A DNA stretch of 64,000 bases from a virus, in IMG/VR virus record IMGVR_UViG_3300001460_000022, positions 1 to 64,000 of that record. One strand, written 5' to 3'. Positions 6,272 through 14,816 of the stretch are shown one piece after another. The notes beneath the pieces are model-generated. The model was not told the origin of the DNA, made no database searches, and saw only the letters and a program-made list of their open reading frames with translations. Position numbers and translations under genes: made by a program. Position 1 is the stretch's first letter, and every line of letters begins with the position of its first letter.

Positions 6272-8825
6272 TCCTCGCCTCCCTCAATTTCATAAATATA
6301 CTTGTCTCAATAGGATTAACCTTATCTACAAAAAAAGTATCTCTACTTTTAGATCCATTTAAAACAATTACTTTGCTTTTAGCTAATTTGAAGCCGCTTT
6401 TTAAGAAATCAGATAATCTTTCTTCTCTTGCGTTATCCATGAATAGAAAGTTTTTTGTCGCTGTGTTATCGCAGATTGATATCATCATGTATTTATTACC
6501 ATTTTGAGAAGTTCTAGTAAAAAAATCTTTTACCTCTCCTACAACTTGGAAGGTCTGCCTATCAACAAGGTCTTCAATTTGTTTTAAGTCAATGAGAGAA
6601 GAGAACCTATCTTGAAAACACTCTCTTAAATTATGAGAGTAACTATAACCTAGTAAAGAACTTTCATATCTCCATTTAGCAAACATTTCATGTTTTCTAT
6701 TTTGATTATAGATTTTTTTATACTGATCAAATTTACTTTTAAATGTTTTAAATCTTTTCTCTGCCATTATCGGTCTATTGTCATCTCCTAGAGTTTGTTT
6801 CCCTAGAACCTCTGAGATCGCATTTAATATATCATGACCAAACCTATCCCCGATTTTAACAAAATTCCTTTTTTCTCTATCTGTAAGGAGATTAAAAGCT
6901 TGGGCTTCAAGGACCATGCGAGTTCTGTTGGTTCCCGCATGGTCCATTGTTCCAGCCTGTATTAAAGCAGCAAGGACTGATATGTTGATACCGCACTGCT
7001 TTGCAGCTAAAAAAACTTCATACTTATTATTAAATTTCATCCCCCTAAAATCAATAAGGCTTTCTATTGATTTAAGTGAGATACCCTTGATGCTATTTAA
7101 CCCATAGCGAATGTCCCTATCTTCAATTGTAAAGCCAAATTCAGACTTGTATAAACAAGGAGGAAGCATTTTCATCCCAAAATCTATAAGTTCTTCATTT
7201 ACTCCAGAGACTGTTTGAAGAGGCTCTGGGTCAAACTCAGCGCACTCAAGAATAGATAGAAAAAATTCATGAGGATATTTGTGTTTTAAGTAAACTGTTT
7301 TGGCAGCAAGGTCTGCATATGCAAAACTGTGAGACTTGTTAAAGGAATAGTGAGAAGCAGCCACCAAGGAGTTCCAATAGAAATCTGCTATCTCTTCTGT
7401 TAAGTCTCTGGATGTAGCTGCCTCATAAATTCTATCCTTCCATTTAGGCATCTCTTCCACCTTTTTCTTGCCGACAATTCTTCTTAAGACTTCCGCTTCC
7501 TCAAGCGTTAATCCAAAAACTTTGTGAGCAATCTGCATCAACTGCTCTTGATAAAGAATCACATTCTTTGACCAAGACAGAATAGAATCAAGCTCTGGGT
7601 TTAAATCTAGTTGAGAAGGAAAATCTTTTTGTGTTTTATATACACCAACAAACTCAAGAGCTGCTGGCCTAGCTAAAGCAACAACATCAGAAAGTTCATT
7701 TATATCTTTTGGCTTTATCTCTCTGCATACTTTAAAGTTGGTTTCTGCAGATATTTGAAATAAGCCCATAGGATGCTTAAAGTCTTGCAATATCTCATAT
7801 ATCATTTCATCGTTCGCATCTATGTCTTCAATATCTATCCCGACTTTCTCGCAAGTTTTGTGAGCGATTGTTAAAGTTCTTAATCCTAAAATATCAAACT
7901 TTACCATCAGGTCTGCTACATCATTCATATCATAGCCAGTAATTAAATCGCCATCTTTTGTTCTCTGCAAGGGAACAATATTTTCAATATTTTCTGAACA
8001 AATCGCGATGCCAGATGGGTGGACTCCAGTATTTTTAGGCAAGTTTTGTATCTTTAAAGCATTATCAAATGTCTTCTTATGATTCTTTACCCATTTTTTA
8101 AATTTGTCACTCTCTTCTTTTGCTTGATTAAGAGGGAAAACAACTCCGTGAAGTTTAGGAATCATATCAGAAACTTGATTTGCTTCATCCTCTTTTGCTT
8201 CGTCAAAATATTTAGTAGCTTCTCTAATACAAAGTTTAGAGCTAAAAGTATTGAACGTTAATATTTTAGCAGTTCTACCCTTGTGTTTTTTCTCAATATA
8301 TTCAATAACTCTGTATCTTTGATCGTATGAAATGTCTGAATCTACGTCAGGTAATAAGCTACCAACAAGAAACTCTTTACCTCTTTTATCTGTAATTTTT
8401 TTCGCTCTAGATTTAGAAACAAATCTCTCAAAAAACAGACTATGAGGGATTGGATCAATATTAGTCACTCCAAGAAGAAATAGAATAAGAGAACCAGCAG
8501 CAGATCCTCGACCAGCGCCAGTAGGTATATTGTTGTCATGACAAAAATTTAAAACATCCCAGTTAAGAAGAATATAGTCTGTGAATCCAAGTTCTTCAAA
8601 TGTCTCAAGTTCTTGTTTCGCTCTTTCAAAATAAACTGCTTTGTTTTCGTATTTTGTGATACCTTTATCTCTCAAACCTTTTCTAGTAAGCTCATAAAGA
8701 ATATCCTTTGTAGAGCTATCTGAACCAAGGCCGATTTCTTCTAGCTTGTTCTGATCAACAATTGTTTTAGGAAGGTCTACTCCCGCAGGTTCACAATCGT
8801 CGTATGGTGTGAAATCTTCAAACAT
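6264..8825 (-). CDS. DNA polymerase III alpha (C-family) core lacking the PHP domain
   Basis: 853 residues. The catalytic core matches bacterial DnaE: GAGRGSAAGSL (103-113), PDVDSDI with D160 and D162 as first two catalytic Asp, GVHPSGIAI, MVKFDILGLRTLTIAH with D311 as third Asp, YQEQLMQIAHKVFGLTLEEA, VLRRIVGKKK, and FNKSHSFAYADLAAKTVYLK. A helix-hairpin-helix region follows, then a C-terminal OB-like domain (FQVVGEVKDFFTRTSQNGNK). The normal N-terminal PHP domain of about 270 residues is absent; the protein begins at the linker corresponding to E. coli DnaE around residue 280. A separate PHP-like protein is encoded at 9426-10127 and a proofreading exonuclease between them. I see no clear beta-clamp motif. 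The start overlaps the exonuclease stop by one base. Confidence 0.93.
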   Translation of the reverse strand: MFEDFTPYDDCEPAGVDLPKTIVDQNKLEEIGLGSDSSTKDILYELTRKGLRDKGITKYENKAVYFERAKQELETFEELGFTDYILLNWDVLNFCHDNNIPTGAGRGSAAGSLILFLLGVTNIDPIPHSLFFERFVSKSRAKKITDKRGKEFLVGSLLPDVDSDISYDQRYRVIEYIEKKHKGRTAKILTFNTFSSKLCIREATKYFDEAKEDEANQVSDMIPKLHGVVFPLNQAKEESDKFKKWVKNHKKTFDNALKIQNLPKNTGVHPSGIAICSENIENIVPLQRTKDGDLITGYDMNDVADLMVKFDILGLRTLTIAHKTCEKVGIDIEDIDANDEMIYEILQDFKHPMGLFQISAETNFKVCREIKPKDINELSDVVALARPAALEFVGVYKTQKDFPSQLDLNPELDSILSWSKNVILYQEQLMQIAHKVFGLTLEEAEVLRRIVGKKKVEEMPKWKDRIYEAATSRDLTEEIADFYWNSLVAASHYSFNKSHSFAYADLAAKTVYLKHKYPHEFFLSILECAEFDPEPLQTVSGVNEELIDFGMKMLPPCLYKSEFGFTIEDRDIRYGLNSIKGISLKSIESLIDFRGMKFNNKYEVFLAAKQCGINISVLAALIQAGTMDHAGTNRTRMVLEAQAFNLLTDREKRNFVKIGDRFGHDILNAISEVLGKQTLGDDNRPIMAEKRFKTFKSKFDQYKKIYNQNRKHEMFAKWRYESSLLGYSYSHNLRECFQDRFSSLIDLKQIEDLVDRQTFQVVGEVKDFFTRTSQNGNKYMMISICDNTATKNFLFMDNAREERLSDFLKSGFKLAKSKVIVLNGSKSRDTFFVDKVNPIETSIFMKLREARNA

Positions 8826-9439
8826 TACAGGTCCATGTGTTTTTTTAACTTTAAGAAAATTTCATAACACATTTTAATATCGTATAAAGCATCATGCAGT
8901 TTCTCTTCTTCAAAATCTATATCAAAAAACTTTAACAACTGATTTTGTGATACCTTTGCTTTTAAGCTCCTATCATTCATGATTTTGTATTGCCAGCCTA
9001 GAAAATCACTTTTTGGTTTATCTAGTTCCTCTCTGTATGCTTTCCCCAAGGCTCTAGTGTCATATATTCTTGGTAAATAAGAATAATCTGGCTGTTCCCC
9101 AAGCATTCTTTGCAGATGAGCAATCATATATACGTCAAATCCTAATAAGTTTTGACCAACTACAATGTATTGTGGATCGAATAAATATTTTTCAAACTGA
9201 GACCAAACAGAAATCAAGGACTCTGCCTTTCCGTTATATTTATCCCAATCAAACCCAGTTAACTTTCTAACAACTTCTGGTATGTTTAATTCCTTGTGTT
9301 TGATAAATTTATCATGTGTTTCAATAACATTCTTTCCTTGACATACTATCCAAGATAGCTGCCAAGTTTTAGAAGAGTGTAAATTTAAACCTTCTGTTTC
9401 TGTGTCGAAGACGAGATATTTTTGATTACTTGGCAACAT
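8825..9439 (-). CDS. DnaQ-like 3'-5' exonuclease (DEDDh), proofreading subunit
   Basis: 204 residues with all exonuclease motifs: Exo I FDTETEGLNL (Asp and Glu metal ligands, residues 11-13), Exo II VGQNLLGFDVYMIAHL, and Exo III LHDALYDIKMCYEIF with the HxAxxD spacing of the DEDDh class. This family removes mismatched 3' ends as PolIII epsilon or as the inserted domain of PolC. The gene lies between the PHP-domain gene and the polymerase core, overlapping them by 14 and 1 bases, so the three products are almost certainly made together and probably form one holoenzyme (inference). The ATG at 9439 is inside the end of the PHP gene. Confidence 0.92.
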   Translation of the reverse strand: MLPSNQKYLVFDTETEGLNLHSSKTWQLSWIVCQGKNVIETHDKFIKHKELNIPEVVRKLTGFDWDKYNGKAESLISVWSQFEKYLFDPQYIVVGQNLLGFDVYMIAHLQRMLGEQPDYSYLPRIYDTRALGKAYREELDKPKSDFLGWQYKIMNDRSLKAKVSQNQLLKFFDIDFEEEKLHDALYDIKMCYEIFLKLKKHMDL

Positions 9440-10127
9440 TTTCTAAAAAGGATTCATAGCTAAATTCATCAGAGCAGAAATCATTTAATCTTGGGTTACT
9501 ATATGTAGGAACCCTTCCCTGCTTACGACTACAGATTGCTTTATACATTTGAAATGCTTCAAAGTCTTCTTTATCTCTGTAATAAATACTCTTTGCTTTT
9601 TCTGTTTTCACACCTAGTTTTTTTAGGGCTGCACTAATTTGAAAGTCAAAAGGGTGATTGTTTGATTCTTCTATATAGAAGTGATCATACTTGTCTAAAA
9701 AAAGCTCACACATCCCAAAATGAAAAATATTGTTAAAGACATAAGAATCATAAAAAGGGACTCCAATACTAATGTCATCTAGTTCACCCTTTCCTAAATC
9801 GTCAAGATGAAGACATTCCCCCTCGCTGGTATGACACTTTGTATACAGTTTTCTCGCTATAGCAACCCCTTTGTTGTTCTTTGGGAAGAAAATTAGTTTG
9901 CTAGGTTTTTCTAAATAAAAACTAGATTGGACAACAGGCAGTTTTACACCAAAGACCATAGGGACATCGGTATTTAAAAACGCTTTATTGATGACTCTAA
10001 ATCCGTAGAAATTATCTTCTACTAGAATCATCTTTTTTATCTCACCAGACTCGGCAATGTCTACTAAATCTTCGACCCTTAACAGGGATCTACCTATGCT
10101 GAAAGTGCTTTTGAATAATGGTATCAC
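9426..10127 (-). CDS. Stand-alone PHP-like domain of DNA polymerase III alpha
   Basis: 233 residues. The N-terminus LFKSTFSIGRSLLRVEDLV aligns with the DnaE start VHSDYSxxDGL, MILVEDNFYGFRVINKAF with the ALTDxxNLxGxxxFxxA strand-helix, and VPMVFGVKLPV with IKPIVGxDFxV. Later IYYRDKEDFEAFQMYKAIC matches the DVRFIDSSDFDAHEIRxAI segment. The His of the first PHP metal motif is replaced (KSTFS for HSxxS), so metal-dependent activity is probably lost, as in several bacterial DnaE proteins. It ends where the polymerase-core gene begins in domain terms. The start is GTG with an AGGAG directly in front, too close to be ideal, and the reading frame continues directly from the nuclease stop, so the true start is uncertain. 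Assignment rests on pattern and position. Confidence 0.7.
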   Translation of the reverse strand: MIPLFKSTFSIGRSLLRVEDLVDIAESGEIKKMILVEDNFYGFRVINKAFLNTDVPMVFGVKLPVVQSSFYLEKPSKLIFFPKNNKGVAIARKLYTKCHTSEGECLHLDDLGKGELDDISIGVPFYDSYVFNNIFHFGMCELFLDKYDHFYIEESNNHPFDFQISAALKKLGVKTEKAKSIYYRDKEDFEAFQMYKAICSRKQGRVPTYSNPRLNDFCSDEFSYESFLENVAK

Positions 10128-10136
10128 TCCTGTATA

Positions 10137-11177
10137 TTACAAAAGTTCCATAGGTTTGTCAAAGGAAAAAGCAGGGCATCCATCATATTTAACCTTTTCA
10201 ATCTTTAAATCTTTAGTTTCTTTACTTTTAAGATCTTCTTTAAGGTCTGCTGATGCTATCCTTACGCCGCTTGTATCGACTAAAGTGTAAAATTCTCTTG
10301 GGAACTTGAAGGGACAATGCCACATCGGTGTGCCGTCTTTTTTAAGTTGTCCAGCGTAATCCGCTCTACCACAAACCACTCTACCCGCAAATCCATCGTC
10401 TTTTCCCAAGTAACCCTTATTGTAAGCTAAATTTTTAGAAGCTAACACTTCATTAAAATTATTAATAATTTGTTGGACCTCTGTTAAGAAATACTCAAAA
10501 CCCTCTAATTCGTCATCGTCTAAAGGGTTCATTGTGCAATTTCCCTCATTGTTGCAATCGAACTTTAAAAATAAAAACTCCATCTGACGCTTTAAAAAAT
10601 CTGGATATAGATGTTTTACTGCCAAACAATACATTAGGTTTTGCATATTGTCTGTATAATCTTTTCCTGAAAAAATTTGTTTAGATGTTTTAAAGTCTCT
10701 AATAACTGCTTGCTTTTTTCTTTTGAAAAGAAACAACTTATCAATAAAACCTAATATTCTGTAATTTTTGCTTCCTTCTAACACAGAAATATCAAAATCT
10801 TTTTCGCTTATTGACTCTGTAGGTTTGCTATCTTTATCTCCAAAGAAGTCAAAGTTTAGACCCTCTACAGTCATCTGGTTGATAAGATCCATGTTCTCAA
10901 AATCATCTATACCGTGCTTCTTTGCATAAGACTCTATCATCCTTTTTACAGGTAGAGAAGCATAAGCATTTTGCGTTTTTACAATCCTAGTATAGTGCTT
11001 TCTATGTTTTGGGTTGCCAAGATTTTCAAACACAGCATGGCAGATTGTCCCGCGCAGACTTCCTTCATTTGACTTGTCTGGCAATTTTAAGTGATACTTG
11101 CACCAATACTGCCAAGAACACATCTGGAGTGTCTTTATGCGAGATGCTGAGAGAGGCTTGTTATCAGAATTCGTCAT
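10137..11177 (-). CDS. PD-(D/E)XK nuclease, RecB/Cas4-like
   Basis: 346 residues. LSASRIKTLQMCSWQYWCKY is the usual start of RecB/AddB/Cas4 nucleases, followed by LRGTICHAVFENL (catalytic His motif GxxxHxxxE-like), ILGFIDKLFLF (motif with Asp), VIRDFKTSKQ (D-x-K active site strand) and QNLMYCLAVKHL (QxxxY motif). A C-terminal WHCPFKFP Cys with the N-terminal Cys pair could bind an iron-sulphur cluster as in Cas4, but not all four ligands can be assigned. Such phage nucleases process DNA ends during recombination or packaging. It overlaps the primase gene by 14 bases and its stop is in frame with the following PHP gene. Confidence 0.85.
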   Translation of the reverse strand: MTNSDNKPLSASRIKTLQMCSWQYWCKYHLKLPDKSNEGSLRGTICHAVFENLGNPKHRKHYTRIVKTQNAYASLPVKRMIESYAKKHGIDDFENMDLINQMTVEGLNFDFFGDKDSKPTESISEKDFDISVLEGSKNYRILGFIDKLFLFKRKKQAVIRDFKTSKQIFSGKDYTDNMQNLMYCLAVKHLYPDFLKRQMEFLFLKFDCNNEGNCTMNPLDDDELEGFEYFLTEVQQIINNFNEVLASKNLAYNKGYLGKDDGFAGRVVCGRADYAGQLKKDGTPMWHCPFKFPREFYTLVDTSGVRIASADLKEDLKSKETKDLKIEKVKYDGCPAFSFDKPMELL

Positions 11178-12210
11178 AATGAAATGAATTTTTCTTTACA
11201 AGCTTTGAATAAGAAGAAGAAAAACTTTTGTTTACACCTCTGTCATTCATGCCCTTTGCTATAGAAATAACTTTAGACATTGACTCTTGATGTTGAACAT
11301 TATAGCAGTCTAGGCTGTATTTTTCTATTTGATTTTTACTCATCTCTCCGAAATCATTTTCTTCGGGAGGGATAAAGTAAACTTTGTCAAAATCAATTGT
11401 CTCAACCAATTTAAAAATAGATTTAATTGCACCTTCAAAGCCTCTATTTATAGACGAAGTGTGATCATTATTAAATGATATAAAAACTTTTTTTACAGGA
11501 AGTAGGGAAAGCCTTGCTATAAATTTAGGTGAAATATTTAAGCCAAAAGAAACAAGAACATTTTTTATACCGTTATCGTAAAGAGATAAACAGTCCCCCA
11601 CAGATTCGACAATATGAACAGCCTCCTTTTCTGTTATTGCTTCTTGAACCTTGTCTACATTGTAGTATGGGAAAAACCAACCAGAAGATTTCCCCATGTG
11701 AAGCCATTTAGGTCTATCGTCATTGGTAACTTTTCTACCAGAAAACCCATGTATTCTTCCGTCTTTCCTGAATACAGGAAATATTATTCTCTGATACATT
11801 TTGCCAGACATTGCTAGGCCACATTTAAAATCTTGAAGGGTATCTTTGCTAATCCCTTTTTCTAGATAAAAATCGTGATGAGGAAGAAGGCGAGTTAATA
11901 CCTTTTGAGAAAATGTTTTTTCTTCTTTCAATAGATGTTTTTGCTTGATTCTTGCTCCTATATTTACACCATTATCCTTTAAATAGTGCTTTACAGCATT
12001 TGTATCTTTGGTATTTAAGGTTTTTTGGAGAAGAGCTTCAAAGGGCATAAACTGAGAGTCCTCTACATAATCTTTCCAGACCCCAGTATCTTTATAGATC
12101 TGAAGAGCAGTTGAATTATCTCCAGATCTGTATACTGCATTAGTCCTCCAGTATGATCCATGATCCTTGAGGCGATACCCAAGGTTTTCTAACACATCTT
12201 TATAATTCAT
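11164..12210 (-). CDS. DnaG-like primase with unusual Toprim and no zinc cysteines
   Basis: 348 residues. The N-terminal region (YWRTNAVYRSGDNSTALQIY, GVWKDYVED) follows the layout of the primase zinc-ribbon domain but has none of its cysteines. The catalytic part has the RNA-polymerase-like segment YQRIIFPVFRKDGRIHGFSGR. The Toprim domain has VHIVESVGDCLSLYDNGI (E202 and D206) and VFISFNNDH at 242-250, where the canonical DxD first Asp appears as Asn (N247) while D249 is kept. DnaG primases lay RNA primers for lagging-strand synthesis together with DnaB, encoded two genes upstream. The altered metal site may mean modified activity; residue assignment should be confirmed by alignment. Confidence 0.85.
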   Translation of the reverse strand: MNYKDVLENLGYRLKDHGSYWRTNAVYRSGDNSTALQIYKDTGVWKDYVEDSQFMPFEALLQKTLNTKDTNAVKHYLKDNGVNIGARIKQKHLLKEEKTFSQKVLTRLLPHHDFYLEKGISKDTLQDFKCGLAMSGKMYQRIIFPVFRKDGRIHGFSGRKVTNDDRPKWLHMGKSSGWFFPYYNVDKVQEAITEKEAVHIVESVGDCLSLYDNGIKNVLVSFGLNISPKFIARLSLLPVKKVFISFNNDHTSSINRGFEGAIKSIFKLVETIDFDKVYFIPPEENDFGEMSKNQIEKYSLDCYNVQHQESMSKVISIAKGMNDRGVNKSFSSSYSKLVKKNSFHYDEF

Positions 12211-12218
12211 TCTAAAAC

Positions 12219-12638
12219 TTAGTCTTGAAACGGGTTATTAAGATAAGTAATCGCCCTTTTTAATACAAATGGATCATCATCAAATTTTCCAAGAGCATTG
12301 TTACAGTCATTGCATATCCACCCTCTAAATTCCGCTGTTTCATGATCATGATCTAGCACGGGGTTTTCACACTCTTTACGACATATTGGGCAAATTATCC
12401 ATTTAGGTCTTTTATATTTTTTATGGAGTTGCGAAGATTGGCTTTTTAGTATATTATAACATTGTTTGCAACAGTGTTTACGGTATTCTTTTTTATTCCC
12501 ATTTTTATCTACCGTTGTTAGATGGATTGGAAAAAAATCAATAGGGAGCCTTCTTTTGCACATTTTTTTGCAAACTCTAAACTCCTCTCCCTCTGGTAAA
12601 CCGAAATCATCCCAGAACTCTGTTTGTTCTCCTCTCAA
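12219..12638 (-). CDS. Recombination endonuclease VII-like HNH nuclease
   Basis: 139 residues. The core CPICRKECENPVLDHDHETA (83-102) followed by FRGWICNDCNNALGKFDDD matches T4 endonuclease VII: zinc pair C83/C86 and C109/C112, catalytic LDHDH, and the Asn after the second zinc pair. An N-terminal Cys-rich unit (C23, C27, then HCCKQC at 55-60) forms a second zinc ribbon found in many phage relatives. Endonuclease VII resolves Holliday junctions and branched DNA before packaging. The start is taken as TTG at 12638 overlapping the helicase TGA; the first zinc Cys lies ahead of the first internal Met, so a later start would break that unit. Confidence 0.88.
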   Translation of the reverse strand: MRGEQTEFWDDFGLPEGEEFRVCKKMCKRRLPIDFFPIHLTTVDKNGNKKEYRKHCCKQCYNILKSQSSQLHKKYKRPKWIICPICRKECENPVLDHDHETAEFRGWICNDCNNALGKFDDDPFVLKRAITYLNNPFQD

Positions 12639-14173
12639 GCCCTTAAATTCACTGGTATTTCCTCTGAGTCATTTGTATTAACCTCGACCCCTCCTCCATT
12701 AAAAACATTTACAATGTCTTGCAAGTCTCCACACTCAGTAATCCGAAAGTTTTCTATGTTTAAATTAATAAAGTTCTGTTTTTTAGTTCCATCTGGCATC
12801 TCTACTGGATGAATAGCTCTGAGAGCATCTCTACCAAGATGTCTGCATTTTAAATTAATTAATTTATGAGTGCCAAAGTTAACTCCTTCCTCATGAATTT
12901 CATCAGCAACTTTTCTGCGAAGCAAGAACAAATGAGAGCAGAACTGAGTGATTCCATCAGATAAAGAAACAACGCTTTCATCATCAACTATTCCCGCAGC
13001 CCCTCTATTGCTTGTAATTCCCAGCCTGTTAGACTGCACAGAAGTGAGCATAGAAACACAAGGTTTGCCGTCAAAACACAAATCTCTTTGAATTGTTTGC
13101 TTAAACTTATGCACCATATAGGATACTTGTTGCCAGCCATCAACCTTGCCAATACTACCAAAGTCACTCTTAATATAATCAAAACTAAAAATAAGTGGAT
13201 TGCCTCTACCAATTTTAGAAAAATAAAATCTTTTAAGCAGAGAACACATTTCATCTGGAGATAATCCAGCGACATTCTCATAGTAAAATTCCATGTCTTT
13301 GATTTTACCCCAAGCTGATCTAACTTTAGCTACAACCTGATCTACTGTTAAATTTTTATATCCTGTAGTTCTCCATTTCCCTGTCTGTAAAAGCCACACA
13401 GGAATACCCGTCATTGCAGAACACTGTCTGAAGATAAGTTCTTCTTCACTCATTTCTCCATTATCAAAGTGAAGAACAGCGACTTTATGTTCAGCAGAAA
13501 CTCTTGTAGTATAATCCATACAAAAATTTGTTTTACCTACTCCAGATCTAGCGACAATAACAGAGATATTTCCTGCAAGTAGTAGCGATCCATACATCTC
13601 ATTGATTCGTGGATGTGGGCCAAGCATACCAAAATCCTCCACAGGATTATCTCCCCGATCCTCAACAAGATCTTCCATCATGTCGAACAAGTTGACGGGA
13701 CCAGATTCTGTCATCTCGAAATCTTTTATGTTCTTATTATAGAGTTGATCAGACTGTTCAATAAGTTCTCCATACTTGAGATTAGGATCTGCATTCTTTA
13801 CAAAAGAAGCAACCTTCTTGCAGCTTGTGTATATTTCTCTACGAGCGCTATACTTTTTAAGCTCCTTTACAGAACTTAAAAAAATGTTTTCTGTAATCTT
13901 ATAGAATGCTAAAGAAAAAACATACTCTGCAACATCTACACTGTCAGGAAAAGTAACTTTTAATTGTTGTATCCTCTGAACTAGAATTGTCTCATCAATG
14001 CTTTCAGCGTTATCAAGTGCATTTTTTAATAATTTAAATATTGATACATTTACTTTTGAATCCTCTGAGTAAAAATCACCATCATTAACAAAACTAGAAA
14101 TCTCTTCCCACTTATGCTGATGCTGAATAATACCGCTTAAGACTTTTTTTTCTAAATCAAAGGAATAAATCAT
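12635..14173 (-). CDS. DnaB-like replicative DNA helicase
   Basis: 512 residues. The N-terminal helical domain starts SFDLEKKVLSGII, as in DnaB (EKALLGxxL). The RecA-like motor has Walker A ARSGVGKT (208-215), the H1a-type segment VAVLHFDNGEMSEEELIFR, Walker B PLIFSFDYIKSD, and H3/H4-like MLTSVQSNR and the SDGITQFCSHLFLLRR strand. DnaB helicases unwind the fork as hexamers and recruit primase. It is coupled to the endonuclease VII gene (4-base overlap) and to the upstream 77-residue ORF (4-base ATGA overlap). No helicase loader is evident in this window. Confidence 0.93.
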   Translation of the reverse strand: MIYSFDLEKKVLSGIIQHQHKWEEISSFVNDGDFYSEDSKVNVSIFKLLKNALDNAESIDETILVQRIQQLKVTFPDSVDVAEYVFSLAFYKITENIFLSSVKELKKYSARREIYTSCKKVASFVKNADPNLKYGELIEQSDQLYNKNIKDFEMTESGPVNLFDMMEDLVEDRGDNPVEDFGMLGPHPRINEMYGSLLLAGNISVIVARSGVGKTNFCMDYTTRVSAEHKVAVLHFDNGEMSEEELIFRQCSAMTGIPVWLLQTGKWRTTGYKNLTVDQVVAKVRSAWGKIKDMEFYYENVAGLSPDEMCSLLKRFYFSKIGRGNPLIFSFDYIKSDFGSIGKVDGWQQVSYMVHKFKQTIQRDLCFDGKPCVSMLTSVQSNRLGITSNRGAAGIVDDESVVSLSDGITQFCSHLFLLRRKVADEIHEEGVNFGTHKLINLKCRHLGRDALRAIHPVEMPDGTKKQNFINLNIENFRITECGDLQDIVNVFNGGGVEVNTNDSEEIPVNLRA

Positions 14174-14403
14174 ATATTTATATCGTCATCTTTCTTTGCC
14201 ATTGCCATCTCTATTAATTTACCAAGTGCCATGTCAACTGTAGGGTTCTCTGTTTTACTTGTCATACTAGGACAACCTTCTTTATTAACATAAAGTAATA
14301 TAAATCCTCTGTTGCCTCCAGTAACAGACCCCGTAGAGTCGTAAACTTTATCTAACAATGATTGTGGGATTCCTCCACTACTTTCTTCTTCTTCCAATTT
14401 CAT
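14170..14403 (-). CDS. Small hypothetical protein in the replication operon
   Basis: 77 residues, with an acidic Ser-rich start (KLEEEESSGG), a central stretch RGFILLYVNKEGCPSM and a helical C-terminus (MALGKLIEMAMAKKDDD). No domain recognised. Both ends overlap neighbours by 4 bases (Vsr-like gene upstream, helicase downstream), so it is translated with them. A link to DNA metabolism is only positional. Confidence 0.65.
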   Translation of the reverse strand: MKLEEEESSGGIPQSLLDKVYDSTGSVTGGNRGFILLYVNKEGCPSMTSKTENPTVDMALGKLIEMAMAKKDDDINI

Positions 14404-14816
14404 TTTAAAAGTTTAATTAAGTTTGCAGGGTATTTTTTTGAATCCATTATATCAGACTCTAATACTCTAATAATTTTGATTTGATTAATATCGCAAAAAT
14501 ATTCTTTCTTCTCATCTCTCTGCAATTGATGTAAAAATTTCTGGCGAGAGTCAGAGTGGAAAAACCGATTAAACTTGTAGTGTTGATTGCCGTCAACTTC
14601 AATCGCTATCTTTTTAGTAGCATTATAAAGATCTAGTGTCATCCTAGTGCCAGCGACAGGAAACTCTTCAAAAACCACATCTGCAAACCAATACGGCTTA
14701 ACTTGATCTTTTACGTCTTTTTGTATCCCGCTTCTACAGTCAGAATCCCAGTCAATAAGATATTTGCTGACATTTTTTATTTTTTTCTCTCGACCATTTG
14801 AACATAAAAATTTCAT
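14400..14816 (-). CDS. Vsr/DUF559-like PD-(D/E)XK endonuclease
   Basis: 138 residues. RMTLDLYNATKKIAIEVDGN contains the catalytic Asp (D in TLDLY) and the E-x-D strand (IAIEVDGNQHY), and QLQRDEKKEYFCDINQIKIIRV is the helix-strand that follows in Vsr, DUF559 and very-short-patch-repair-like nucleases. These proteins nick or cut DNA and in phages may act in repair or as free-standing homing-type nucleases. It sits between RecA and helicase genes with 4-base overlaps on both sides, arguing for a resident operon member rather than a recent insertion. Confidence 0.8.
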   Translation of the reverse strand: MKFLCSNGREKKIKNVSKYLIDWDSDCRSGIQKDVKDQVKPYWFADVVFEEFPVAGTRMTLDLYNATKKIAIEVDGNQHYKFNRFFHSDSRQKFLHQLQRDEKKEYFCDINQIKIIRVLESDIMDSKKYPANLIKLLK

